Shown in pieces: positions 9,942 through 22,900 of a stretch of 64,000 nucleotides of DNA. Below the pieces are notes generated by a model that was not told where the DNA came from, did not search any database, and worked only from the letters and a program-made list of their open reading frames with translations. This stretch comes from Girardinichthys multiradiatus (Eukaryota > Chordata > Actinopteri > Cyprinodontiformes > Goodeidae). Location of the stretch: positions 16,699,462-16,763,461 of the forward strand of contig NC_061818.1 in NCBI RefSeq assembly GCF_021462225.1, in the 5' to 3' direction. Positions within the stretch are counted from its first letter, which is position 1. Each line of letters opens with the position of its first letter. The position numbers and the translations under genes were made by a program.

Positions 9942-12524
9942 ATCAGGTGAGCAGAAATGCATCAAGGACCCTGTGCACTTCACATTGCAGATAATTGAAT
10001 GTGCAAGTTCGCTGGTTGCTTCAAGTATGCACAAAACGTTTTTTGTGGTCATGGTAGCATATTTAGATGTAGGGTGTGGCATGGAGCTGCCTACATTAGC
10101 AGCAGCCATGCACGTCAATGTGCATTGGTCATCAGGCAATTTAAAGCACAAATAATCCAGGATAACCTTGTGCCAAGGCTGCAGCCCAATCATCTCCAAA
10201 CAGCACCGGGAGCACTCCAAATAATTTATTATCATTCTTGGTTGTGTTTAGTAATTAAGAGGAGGAGAAAAAGGGCACAAGATTTGCAATGTTCTGTGCT
10301 GAAAACCTGCACACTTGAATCCTGCCAAGGTTTGATAAGATAAAGAAAACACTGATGTTTTTTTCTTCCTGCACAGTAAGGCTTAAACTGATGATGGGGA
10401 TGCAGAATCCTCAAACCTCAATTCGTAGCAGCAGCTAATCAATTCGTAAATTCTGCAGTTTGTGAGGAAACCTCCTTGTGCAGATGCAGTAGCATTGGGG
10501 TAGGATGACTAGGAAAAAGACAGGAGAAAAGCTGTTTGGCAAGTACCATGAGTAGAGTAGCTTCTTGACTGTCTTCTCACTGTATTGAAGTTTTCCACAT
10601 TTGTTGTGATCTATTGATGTTTGGATGATCTTGAAGGTCAAAGATACCGTAGGGTGATCTTCCGGTGTGAAGGGGGACCCAAACCATCAAATGTAAATTT
10701 GTTTTTACATGTTCACTAATTATTCACATGCAGCGAACATTAGCAAAACCACACCTATAATATTTTGCCTCAAATTGGATTATTGTACTTACTTTGTATG
10801 GTTCAACTCACAGAACACTGAATGTGATATTCCAGTAAATTTACCTTATCCTTCTCATTTCATCTTGAATTGTTTGTTTTCTTCTGGAATAACTTTGTGC
10901 TTAAGGTCAGAGAAGAAGACTGAGCTTTTACAGTGACACAGGATTGAATTTGTGGCCACACAAGTAAAGCACTGTTCAATATTGATCTGTGTGTGCAGCA
11001 GGGTGTTACTGAAGTAGATAACACCATGCCTCTCCAGAAGCACATACATCACTTGAGCTCAGTTTGACACCGGAGGATGAAATCTATAAACTACTCCATG
11101 TAGTAGTTAACAGCTAACTTAGTTCTTTGTAGTCTGACACACTGGACCATCCACATGGATTGTTTGTAATCTACTTTTTTTTAAAACATGGGCATAAAAA
11201 TGTAATTTACTATTTCTGTTGTGTTTGTTTGGCGCATTTACTTAAAACAGAGTAGAAACAGATAAACGGCTGAAGAATTTGTCTACAGGAGTAGCACAGC
11301 TAGTTACAACAGAAATGTAGAAAAGTAGCGGTTTAAAACTTCCATTACTTCCATTACTTTTTTATCATGTGGGAGTTATTTAGGCAGAAAATTATTGCAG
11401 GGAATGTATTTACTATTGATATTGTCAAGAAGGTTGCTTTAAACTTGACAGCTGAGTCCCATGACAGCGAGTCATTAAAATAGTATTTTATATAAAGATT
11501 TTCTTGGAAGCTAGCATTCGGATCGTGTAACGCCATTGCACTTAACTGTGCTACAGTTATACATTTTTGTCCTATTACTAATTTACACTTTTCACTAAGC
11601 ATTTTTTTGTTTCAGGTCAAATGGACACAGAAGTAACATTGTGCATTATGCATCACAGTATGGTGTTATGGTTGTACTAGGGTAGTCTTTATTGTGTTAA
11701 ATGTTAAGGCTGCATTTGCCAGTCCTCTGTTTGTATGCTTAAGCAACTAAAAAAAAATATATATATTTTTTTTTTCTGTGTAACATGTTTTTCAAGTGCA
11801 AAAAGCTGTCCATTGTGTGTATGTAAAGCCAGGCATTAACAGATGAATAATTTTCACTTTCCTTCTAACTAGTCTGCAGACCCTACTCTTTCTGCTCAGT
11901 GCTGCTCTGCCCCACCTGCCTGCATCAGTCAACATTTTTATGCCTCCCCAGAATCTGTTGTTAATGGGTTTTTCACTGCTTGACCAAATGGATGTCTGAT
12001 GAGAGTGTAAAAGTGTCACACTCAGTGTAGACTTGAAATCCCCGCTTTCCTTAACTCAGTTGGCTTTGCATTAAAAAAAAAGTCAGTCAAGTATCTGAAC
12101 TAATCGTTAATCATACTGGAGTTCGTGGATTTATAGGATTTAGCAGCGCATAGTCGGAACAAAGTTACCAGTCTACGTATCTGCAGAAAACAATTATTTA
12201 TTTTGTACAATTTATGTATATTACATATTCCCATGGCATTGCACATAAATTAATGTAGCAAATATAGCATCTCACTACATATTTGAGCTTTTGCATGTCT
12301 TTTTACACTACTAGATCAGATTGATCTAGCTGGCCGCAATCAGCATGATAGTACAAGATAAGGTGTCATTACTTTACAGGACACAGTGTCTTCACAAATG
12401 ATGGTGTCGGAAATGACCTGGTATATAATTAATATGCTGTTTCATGACCTTGCTTGAACAGTTTTCTCAATAAATAAGCTATATTGTCAAAATTACTGTA
12501 TCACACCACCAAATCAAAGAATTC
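9942..12524. other. No recognised gene; possible intron
   Basis: About 2.6 kb of AT-rich sequence with no ORF that resembles a known protein and no clear element. It may be intronic to parvalbumin. Confidence 0.4.
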
Positions 12525-12690
12525 TGGTAAGGACCTGAACTCAACCTTTTTGAACACCTTTGGGGTGAATAAGAGTGGAAGCTTTTATCAATAAATTGGA
12601 CATTATAGCTTAAGAATAGGATGCCACCATAGCTCACGTACATGCAAAAATAGACAAATACTTTTGGCAATATAGTGCATGTTAGTTTAG
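12525..12690 (+). mobile_element. Tc1-like 3' fragment
   Basis: The plus strand retains the 'ttgaacacctttggggtga' stretch that encodes the region around the catalytic Glu in Tc1 transposases. It then retains a 3' terminal sequence ending 'acttttggcaatatagtg', which is typical of one fish Tc1 family. There is no open frame. Confidence 0.65.
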
Positions 12691-13218
12691 TTAAGTCAGT
12701 GTTATCACCCATTTGACGACAGTTTGGTTGATTGATCTGGACTTACAGTGATTTGGACACATTTTTAAAATTGGCTGAAATATTAACTTAAATAATTTCA
12801 TTAAAAGTCAATTTGGACATGTCAAATTTGAATGGGTCATGTGAAATTGTTTCTTCTGAACAATTTATGGATACGTTGCTCCTTCTCTCAGCTCCTCTCT
12901 ACAGTCCTGACTTCCACCCCAGCTTGCTTTTGTGTCCACCTTCTCGTATATCCACACTCTAAATAAAGCATATGAACAGGTAAAAAGGGCATCAAGAAGG
13001 GGCGACAACTTCATAAGCATCAGGTTCAGGTTTAATTACACACAGAGTAAAGAGCCAAAGTGCTGTTAGGTGCTAAGCTCACCTTTCACACAGAGACTCT
13101 GCATATGGACTGGGCTGACAAATTAAACTCTGCTGCAGTATTTTAGAGACAGCAGAAGTCTCAGATGGCCTGTTAAACCCCCACTGGCTTTGTATCTGGT
13201 CTTGTGTCTTGTTTTTTA

Positions 13219-13400
13219 ATTCAATTCAATTCAAAGATACTTTATTTATCCCCGAGGGGAAATTAGAATTCCAGTACAACCCATCCAAACATACATCATG
13301 ACACAAGACAAGGGGGGACGGGTCACCGAGGCTTTGCTGCCCACTCACAGGCGCTGCCCTTGCTAGATGAGAAAAGAGGCCACATTAGGTAAGTAGAGGG
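13219..13400 (-). repeat. Interspersed-repeat fragment with 'ttatttatccccgagggg' tail
   Basis: The stretch at 13219-13275 resembles the common fish retroposon 3'-end motif. The motif recurs in opposite orientation at 22896-22945 and in diverged form at 31478-31530. The family was not determined. Confidence 0.5.
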
Positions 13401-13639
13401 AAAAAAATCATATTTCACACTTTATCCTTAGCAGGATACAGTTTGAGATTGTAAAAAACCTCAGCACAAAGAAGCAACAAGTTTACAAAACAACATCATG
13501 CTGGGAACGGTGAAGGTGGTGTGAGGGGTGCATATGTTTATCTTGAGCATGTGTGTCAACTCAATCACATTACACAATTAAAACAGGAAACACCTCACCC
13601 TCATCTCTTTTGTTTAATATAAAGCATTGCATAAATCTT

Positions 13640-13975
13640 TAAATCTCTTCATTTTTTCCTACATTTTGTCAGATTACAACCTCAAAGAGTTTTATTGGGA
13701 TTTTATGTGATGGACAAACACAAAGTTGTGTCTACTTGTGAAGTGAAAGGAAAAAGGTACATGCTTTTACCCCAAAATAAAATGCAACCATTTGGTTCAA
13801 GACAAAAACACATAGGTAGACAGAGTATCTGTGTTTAGTTTAATCCTATTATGTATACAGTTGTTCTGTGTTTTTGAAAACATTAGAAAATTAATGTGTC
13901 ATTGATTTTAGTGGTTGTGAAGTAATAAAATGTGGGAAAGTTCAAAGAGTAAGAATCCTTAGTTTGCAAACTATT
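13640..13975. mobile_element. Possible small non-autonomous Tc1-type element
   Basis: The left part (attttgtcagattacaac...) and the inverted right part (aaaatgtgggaaagttcaa) resemble the long terminal repeats seen at 36.8-38.2 kb and 56.6 kb. No transposase sequence lies between them. The resemblance is partial and the ends are not resolved. Confidence 0.4.
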
Positions 13976-14233
13976 CACAGTATAATTTCTCCTATAACTA
14001 CTCTGCTTTTTTCATATTTTTTTCTAGACTGTTTCTAATTCATTTTTCACACATCACTTCCTTCTCACATGTCCTGATTTCCTGCTCTATTTCCGGACCG
14101 TCACCTATGTAATACGGGAATGTCTCAGAGTTCTCTCTCTGCTCCCCTGCAACCTTGTTTTTAACCTTGTCCGCTCTGTTTTCTTTTATTTCTTGTCTTT
14201 GCTTTTCCCCCCTTCATCTGTTATCTCCATTAG

Positions 14234-17200
14234 CCAAGATGGCAATGAGCAGCATCCTCAACGCCGATGACATCAAGAAAGCTCTTGATGCGTTTGCAGG
14301 TAAAACACTTGACATGTTCATAGCAATATCTCGTGAAGCACCCAGACTCAGCTGTTCATTTTTATTATCATCATTTTACTTAAATAAAATTGACACATCA
14401 AGAGTTGTTTATATCCTCCTCAATAATCAATGAACAAATCTTTAGCATTACAGAAATCAAAACCTTCTCATAACTGCTGACCAGCTTTTTGCATATTTCC
14501 ACTGCTGTTTTAATTATTTATCTTTGGTGAGAAGTTTTTGAGGTTGGAAGGCCTCATTGCCATCGCCCTAATCTTTCACTCCACAGATTCTCTATCAAAT
14601 TCATGTTAGTACTGTGGCTGAGCTACTCGAAAACATTCATATTACCTCCAGTCAGAAGAAACATGTTGGTAAAATTAAAGCATTAGTTTAAACCTAAATC
14701 TTCTCAGGATAAGAACAATTTTAGTATTAACTGTATATTTTTTACATGTTTAATTTAAATATTGATTCTTTTTATCAATTTAATTTGTAGCACAGGCTTC
14801 CTGCATAAATGTAGGGTTTGCAAAGTTTAGTCTTTGCAGTGGTCTAGAAGAATTATATAAAATTTATGCAGAACAAATTAACATTGTATGCTTGCCTACT
14901 CACAGTAAGGATGTATCAAAGGTGAAATCACATTAATTTGCATTTGCTGACATTGCTTTTTAAATTACATACTGAAAAGTTTAATACTTTGGTAATTTTT
15001 TTATCTGCTTTATCTTCTTTTTTTAGATTTTAAATATTTTTATATATATATTTAACCCGCTCTGGTTGCAGGTTCTCTACTATCATGGCATTATGTTCAG
15101 GTTTTTTATTTTTATTTTCCTTATTTCTGAATAAATCACCTTATCTCTGTGGACCACATGTTCCATTTTTGTTTTCATCTTTATTTCCAGAAAAGTTTGG
15201 TGCAGCAGAAGATATACAGTATGATGTTGAGATAACATTTGGAGTTCGAAAGCATTTCCACAGTTCTGATGTTGTAGCATTTTCTGTCTGTCTTTCTGTC
15301 AATATGAAGTGGCTGACTCTTTTGACTATAAGAGGTTTTTCGAGATTGTTGGCCTGAAGTCCAAGTCCTCTGATGATGTGAAGAAGGTCTTCACAGTGCT
15401 GGATGCTGACAACAGTGGCTTTATAGAGGAAGAAGAGCTGAAGTGAGACAAACACAAACTCAGAGAAAAGCTCAAGCCTGCTGATGTCGGAAACATGTTT
15501 TCTGACTGAATCTTTTTTCTTTTTGCCCAGATTTGTCCTGAAGGGTTTTGCCAAGGATGGCAGAGACCTGACAGACAAAGAAACCAAAGCGTTTTTAAAA
15601 GCAGCTGACAAGGATGGAGATGGGAAGATTGGAATTGATGGTATATATAAACATCTAAATCCAGCTGTGAATGTCCAAGTGCCACTCTAGAGAAACACAT
15701 GTTCAAACACCACAGAACCACTAAGAGGTACCTTGAGTCAAAAGAACATACAGCAGCCCCTTTGGAAACTGCTGTCTTTTGGCTTGGAAAAGATCTTCAT
15801 AAATATTCCAGAGAAAATATTTTTAATACCCTTTCTCTTACTTACTTTCTTATGCCAAGCTTCACTTGCCTTTGTTGTCTATGAGTGTCAAAAGTAAAAG
15901 TACAGAGGTAGTACAAGTAGCATGCTGAACAGCGCTGTTGTAAACCAGCTCACTCTTTGATGCTAGCATGTGATTTGAACACACACAACACAGTTTGAAA
16001 AAATCACCAATCTCTCTTTGCCTTTGGCTTTTTTCCAATTCTTAGATACCATAAGCAATCAAAATTAATGTGTTTAGTCCTAAACCCATTTGAGAAAATG
16101 GCCCTAACACATTTTGTTGTTTGACACATTTGCAATATCAAATACATAAAGACCACTGAATACGTAATTGGCTATAGTAGCTTCTGACTTTGGAAAACAA
16201 CGTAAGTATAGTTTGTGAGATTTTTACCAAATAACAAATATTCAAGATAAGCTTTTCTCATATAACTTGAATACGTAATGAATCCATTGCTCCACTAAAG
16301 CTCCTTGGAGGGAACCCACCAAACACTTTAAAAAACATCAAATATAGAATTGTAATGTTGTGAATATCAACTACTTTCAAAATATATTAGTGTTTATAAC
16401 TAAATCTGTCTGATCGGCTGTCAAGGAAGTATTTTATCTGAAGCTTAAATAGAGTAGAATAGTATTTAATAGAATAGAATGGAAATAATAAGAAATTGTC
16501 CCACAGTTGGGAAATTCATGTGTATCAGCAGCAGTAATATAAAATGCAAATGGAAGCATACAGGTACTCACAAACCTAAAAAACTAAAAAGTCAAAAATT
16601 AGGAGTAGACCGTACAATAGAGGAAACAAAATTACAACATAGGAAAAAGAAAAACTGTAGTTTTTAAACATGGCATACTCAGATTAAATAAATGTTCAAT
16701 GCAGTAGGGTGACTTGAAAAAAAAAAAAAAACTGCAAATAACAGCAGGGATGTAAACATTTATTGAGCTTGTTAGGAGCAGTGATGGTTATAAGGACCAA
16801 CATCTGCTGGGAGAAAGGGTTTGCGATAACGCTCCTTTCTGCATCTAGGAGGCAATAATATTTCAATGAATTTTTCTACTTCTCCACTGAGTTAATAGTT
16901 TCATTTAAAAAGAAGAAAATATATTTGTTGTATAGTCTCAGAATTAATTAAATTTATTTTAAAAAACTGTGACATGCAACCCCTTATCTGAATCAAGATC
17001 TCCCTGTTTGGTTTGTTACAATTCAAACAGGGAGTCTTGGTTCCTAATCTGTTGAGTCTGACTCTCTTGATGGCCAAAAGTTTTTTCTTCTGTTGTTGTG
17101 TCTTCAAACATAGCACAGCCTTTTGGCCACCTAATTTTATGGAAGAGGAGTTGCCACACGGAACTGATCGGCCAATCAGAAGTGGGATTTTGGGAAAAAT

Positions 17201-18945
17201 TATATATTACCAAATATGTATAAATTAGAATCAAAGTCACAATAATGGTTTTTAAATAAGGAAAACATTACAACAATTTGAAAGAGGCTAGACTAAGGGT
17301 TCATTTTGGCTATATAATAAAATTCAGCTGCCGAAGTGGAGGTGATAGGTCAAAATTAAGGGATGTACATAGCTAGTGGCTTGTAAAGAGTACACATTGG
17401 GTGAATCCTGGCAGATATGGAAAATCGAGTGCAGAAATTAGTCACACTTAAGTCACAAAAACAAAGACTCGATATTTGACTGAGATACATGCTCTAAAGA
17501 CTCAAGTCCTATAAACAATCTTTATCTCTCTTAATCAGTAGTCAAGGAAAGTCTTTTTATAGGCAACAGACCAACTGCTCTCACAGTTGCTGTGCTGCCA
17601 TGCATATTTTGGAGTGAAAGAGTGCAACACATTATTAGCCAGTGCGTTCACGGACCGAGGGCTGTTAATGGTTCATTAGATTTGATTCATGTTTAGCCGT
17701 AGCTCTATAATAATGACCATAAGAGAGTCTCTCCATTTGACAAAATGACTTTGGATCTTTTTGTAACAAATTTAACTTAACTTACCTTAAAAAATACCTG
17801 TTAAGCTTCTCCCGTCACCAAAAAGATAGTTTCTGCTTATAAATATAAAAGCACTTATTGTGTTCATTCAGAAGTTTGAAATTCCCCCCCCCCCCCCCCA
17901 ACCCCCTTTTAAATGACAACCAATGATTTAAACAGGATTTGTACAAGATTCAAACTTCTAACCCAAAGCAATGCCATGTTATGTAACATGTGTTTGATGA
18001 AAAAGCATTCACTTCAGTCATTAGAGACCTGAAATGTGTCTTGAACAAAGAAAAGCCGACATGTGAACATTTCTGCATCCCGTCAGTCAGCTAATCCATC
18101 ACAAGGTCATAGCTTAAATGCCTCTTGGGCAGCTTATCAGAAATTTTTAGCGGAACCCTAAAATAGTAAACATGTACTTCCTGTTCTGGATTGACAAATG
18201 TTGTGGGATGTGGGTATATACCTCAATGGTCCTGACTGCTTTCTGGTCTTCTTCTCCTTTTTCAGAATTTGCTGCCCTTGTGAAAGAATAAACAGCTACC
18301 CATCACCATGAAGAATCGCCTCCCAGCCCTCACCATCCTGACTCCACGCTCACACCCTTCCCTACACCTCACTGCGACGTGCACCTCACCACCTCCCCCT
18401 GACTGAGGCCAAATTCTGCTTTAAGTGCTCCTTCCCTTTAACCTCAGCCTCACTGCTGTCTTTACAATGAGCAACACTGCAGTGAAGTAGGCTGACGCAG
18501 CCCCCGTCCATCCCTATAGCAGTATGCAGCTAGTTTAATTTAGCCTTTTTATACAAACTGTTCATGTTTATGTTTATGTATAGATATAAAACACTCCTGC
18601 AGGAATAAACTTTGCATTTTAAAGAACATGTAGATATTTACTGAGAACATTTCCTGACCTTTTCTGACCTTTCCGTCTCTCTAACCTCTTCGTTTTTCTC
18701 AGCCTGGTCTTCCTCTGACTTTTCTTTCCTATTTTTTCTTCTCTTCTGTTTGTCGACGTCACGTCTGGCTCAGTGAACCTTCCTGTACCTTTTCCCCTTT
18801 GCCCTTTCTTACACCATCATCCCATCCACCCATCTGCTATCTATCTATCTATCACTTTATCCTCTGATAATGAGCTATTGTAAAAAACAACAATGACAGC
18901 AGCCAAGCTGTGAAAGATTGAAATAAAACAATAAATTACAAAGCC
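14234..18945 (+). CDS. pvalb: Parvalbumin, EF-hand calcium buffer (4 coding exons)
   Basis: A small cytosolic EF-hand protein that buffers calcium, mainly in fast muscle. Coding exons are 14239-14299, 15310-15442, 15531-15640 and 18266-18291 (61, 133, 110 and 26 bp). They join in frame to 109 residues, the family's usual length. All junctions have AG acceptors and GT donors. The N-terminus is a [16 protein letters not shown] helix. The CD-loop is [12 protein letters not shown] and the EF-loop [12 protein letters not shown], both with full calcium ligands, so the protein looks functional. The start has an in-frame second ATG two codons later. An acceptor at 14232-14233 puts a noncoding exon upstream. 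The 3' UTR has AATAAA at 18604 and 18922. The exact fish paralogue (several pvalb genes exist) was not resolved; the ALDAF...KRFF sequence looks alpha-type. Confidence 0.96.
14300..15309 (+). other. Parvalbumin intron (between coding exons 1 and 2)
   Basis: A GT...AG intron of 1010 bp, AT-rich, with no recognisable gene inside. Confidence 0.85.
15641..18265 (+). other. Parvalbumin last intron
   Basis: A GT...AG intron of 2625 bp ending in a pyrimidine tract and TTCAG. It contains an A14 run near 16720 and a C15-like run at 17884-17899, and no supported ORF. Confidence 0.85.
18604..18945 (+). terminator. Parvalbumin polyadenylation signals
   Basis: AATAAA at 18604-18609 and again at 18922-18927. 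The second is followed by a GT-rich stretch. Both could end the parvalbumin mRNA, giving alternative 3' UTRs. Confidence 0.7.
18837..18853 (+). repeat. Short (CTAT)n microsatellite
   Basis: Four tandem tetranucleotides in the parvalbumin 3' UTR. Confidence 0.7.
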
Positions 18946-19087
18946 TGGACGAGTCTTCTGATTATTTTATTATTCTTCTGTTTATTTATTTTGTTTACTT
19001 TCAATCATCAATCTTAACATTTACTCATGATGGGCAAGAACATTATATTAGATTTGATCAGTTGGGAGGGTTGTTTTCTAAGCATGG

Positions 19088-19524
19088 TGTAATGGAAAAT
19101 TCTTTTAAAGTACTCTGATATTCCCTTCACCTCTCTCCTCTGACCTCTGTGTTTTATTAGTGTTCTGTTATTTAGAGCAGATGGACTCTAAATTCAAATG
19201 CTGGAGAGTTTTATGGTTAACACTTCCTGAAGTGTATATTTCAAGGGAAGGTAGATGGGTGCCCTCATAAATAACTTTGTTAACTCTGACCCGGGGAGGG
19301 TCTAGGGGCCATATTTCTAAAACTCTTTGAAGTTGAGATAACACCCTCATTTTTGGTATAAATACTGTTTGTGATTTCTGTTCGTGGCTCTGTTTCACTG
19401 ACTTGCTCGGTGACCGAGTCATTCAAACGCTGAATGCCTTTGAATAAAACTTATAAGACAAAGTCCGGATTTTCTCTTGTTATGAGTCAACTTCTACCCA
19501 CTTTGATAAGAAAAGTCCACAACA
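19088..19524 (+). repeat. 5' LTR of defective provirus
   Basis: Starts TGTAATGG and ends CCACAACA. A TATA-like box (ggtataaatac) is at about 19356-19366 and AATAAA at about 19442. It is followed at 19529-19548 by a primer-binding-like sequence (tagcgtcacgaacaggat), which has TAG where a TGG start is expected. The tRNA was not identified. Confidence 0.9.
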
Positions 19525-19959
19525 ATTTTAGCGTCACGAACAGGATCTAACGTGCCAGAGGAGACCGCAGGATGGGACACGGACGCCTGGCCAGCCTGGA
19601 GACGTTGTCCTCAGTCCACCTCCATATTACGGTAGTGGAGTCCGGGTGCCCGCCTGCGGCTTCTGGCTGATTAGATCCGAACAATTTGTCGTCAAATATA
19701 TCTGGGTGAGAAGTTGCTCTGTATGATATAATGTATATTATTATTTTTATTACACATTAACCATCATCTCCTAACTAATTAATTAGGTTCCAGAGTTGCG
19801 AGAGGGAGGACATCAGCTGAGGGCCCGGTTACCCTGCAAAAGGAATGGCAGGGAGGTTCTTATTGGTAACAATAGGATAAAGCAAAACACAGGGTTTTGC
19901 GGGTGGTTTTTAGCAATTTTCTACACCTCATAAAGGAGAAAAGCCAGACGGCAGACGTG

Positions 19960-22900
19960 CCGCTGAACAGGTAAAAAAAAAAATGGTTCCGGAACCTTGA
20001 GGCATCGGGGGTGTCTCCTTCTTCATACTCTGATTTATAAAATAATGAAAGGAAAAAAGTGGGGATGATTGTGTTAAATGTGGTTTAATTTGGAAGATAA
20101 GTTTGGTTTTTCACAGCGTGGAAGTTTGAGTGTAAATAAGTTAAATAGTTTAAAAAGTTTCAAGTAAAACAGTTGATGGAAAAATAAATAAAAAAACATA
20201 AGAAAAGATTAAAAAGCACAGAGTGCATCAATTAAGGGGTTAAAGAGTTAAAACTTTCCTGAAGGAAGTTTTGTTTGTCTTAAATATTGCGATCAGTCGG
20301 TAAAGAAGGTAAAAGTGAAAAGGGACATTAAAGAGTCGAAAAGAAAGTTGTTTTAGAAAGGAGTATAGTTTATGTTGTGGAAGGAAGTGACAGGCAGGGG
20401 GACAACTGACTGACTGACTGATAATATGTATTTGTACAAAATCTGAACGTATACTAAACTTTTTCTTCTGCCTCTCTCACACACAAATACACACACATAT
20501 GGGATTTGAGTTCAACATCTGCGTTTTTGAGTCTGGATTTTAGAAACCTGCCCTTCTCCATGGCTACTACACCAGAGACGTTTCTCCAGCACGGCCTGAA
20601 AGAGAGAGATCTGCCTTCCTGCATGTTGAAAATCGCAGTGTGACTTTCTACAAGGACAAAAAAAAAAAATGAAACTCAGAAGAAATCTGGACCCACTGAG
20701 ATGGACAAAGATCCATGCTGTTTGCAAGAGCCAGAAGAGTGATACACTGGATTTATATTGAAAGCATCTTATGCGGGTAGAAGAGAAACAGGCCGGAGCA
20801 AAGTTTCTTCTTTCTCCTTCCTGGAGAAGTTAAAGTGGACAAAGAATGATTGAATGTCTCACCAACAGACCTGGGAAGGGCCTGGTTGTTTTTTGGACTG
20901 ATAGAGGACTGTGTGCCATAACAGTTTGACTCTGGAGCGATTTAGAAACTGATGGGGGTAACGTACAAACACACACACATTTGCATAAATCTTTTCCTAT
21001 TTTCTGCAATGAAGAACGCTTATTAACCGCTGCTCATGTGACACGCTTGCTTGACGTTGACAGATATAGCAGGTTAAAATATTATTTTAGGGTTAGAAAA
21101 GTATCTTTAAAAGGGTGATAACTTAGCTCATTTGATACTTTCCAGTTAATTCTTCCAGAGAAACAAGTTCTCTTTCGTCGTGGAATATTCATGGTCAATT
21201 ATTATAGTTATTAAAAGTTATGAAAATGCAGAGGAAGTTACAACATCTCCAAAACTCAGCAGTAACCATGTGTTTCTATGTTATTCTCAGGACAGATCTC
21301 ATGAAGGAGTATTTTTAAAACTCAGCGCATGCGTAAAACTTGATGGGTTTCTCCTTCAGATATTATTTTCTGTTGTCAGAGTTTGTATTCCATAAATCTA
21401 ATGGGTAGAGACCTCATTAAAACAGGCTTAGTTTTACTGCAGATGGTCTTCATACAGTTTCTGACACAGTACTTAAAGTTTGGTGCAGTTTTTGTCCGCA
21501 AGTGCTAACTGACGCTTATGGAAAGTACAAATTCATTGTTTTTCACAGCAGGTGCTGGGATGAGGTTATATTAGGTTTTTTCTTCCCTCTTCTGATTCAT
21601 GCAGCGTGTTGATTTATACTGTACCTTATATCAGGTCCTGACAAAAGCTATGAAAGGTTTGGTTCTGCAGGTTCTTTTTTCTCCCTTTGGAGAAGGAAAG
21701 GACACCTAATCAGTTCTGTGTTGCATAGAAATATTAAAACACTTGTTGTTTTCTAAGATATCACCAGCTAAAAACTTTTAAAACTTTGAGAGTAATTGGT
21801 TTTGTTAAGCACATTTTCCTTGGTAAAACAAACCTTTAAAATGAGTATGAAAAAATTGGGTTATTTAGTAAGAATCTGATTGGACAGTGGTACCACACAA
21901 AAATTAAACTAATCTCATGTTTCCTAAAAGACTCTGCATGAAAAGGCCTTCAGAACCGTGGAGTTATTTTCCACCACAGTAACAAGTTTTTTAAGGATGC
22001 TTTTTCTTTATTTTAAAACAGATCTGTGTTTTTGTTTGTTTTGTTTTTGGTTTTTTAGCATAATGTTTGTCTGAAGCTTCTTATGAACTGGGTTAGAAGC
22101 AAATATGATCTGAGGTAAATTAGGAGTTGTGAACTAATAATTTTAAATCTGATTATTGTCCAAGCAGAAATAATATATTTAGCCAATCCTTCAATCTCTG
22201 CAGAAAGTTAACACCATTGTTCAATGCAGTAGTACTCAACTTGTGGTTCCTGGACTCCTGAAGCCCGTAAGCCATAGATTTTGGGGTCCATAAAATTATA
22301 ATACTTAATTAAAGGTAGGCTGATTACTTATTAAAATAGATCTAAGTCAATGATGAGTTCCAGTCATTTTGGTGACTTTGAAATGCAATAATACTCAAAC
22401 TTTCTTACTCTGGGGACACAGATTGGGGTTGAAGAGTTTAGTTTTGGAACCAAGGTTAGGATTTTTATAACAGAATCAAGACAAGTAAAATCCTTCATTT
22501 TAGGAAAAGAAAAGAAATAAAGGCTCTCTTAACAGTAAGAGGATGGTCGGCTTAAACTCAAGTCTCCTTGTTTAATTTCTTAAGGTTTAAAGATTAAAAG
22601 AATACATATGAGTACAAAGATACACAAGGTGATTTCAGATTACTAAGAGATAAAATATTGAAACATTTATCAGCATTTGGATTGTAAAAGAGGGGTTCTA
22701 GTAATAAGTTCTCCCCAACTCTCAAAATTTAAATAGCCAAATTAAAGAAAATGATGTTTGTTCTTTTTGAAACACTATGTGGGAAAAAGTCCAGTTTGGA
22801 GACAAGCTCCTTATCTTAATTTCTGATTAAGTCAAACACTGCAGTTTTGTTTAGTTTGGGTATACCATAAAAATGTCAATGCTGACTTTTCTAATTTCCC

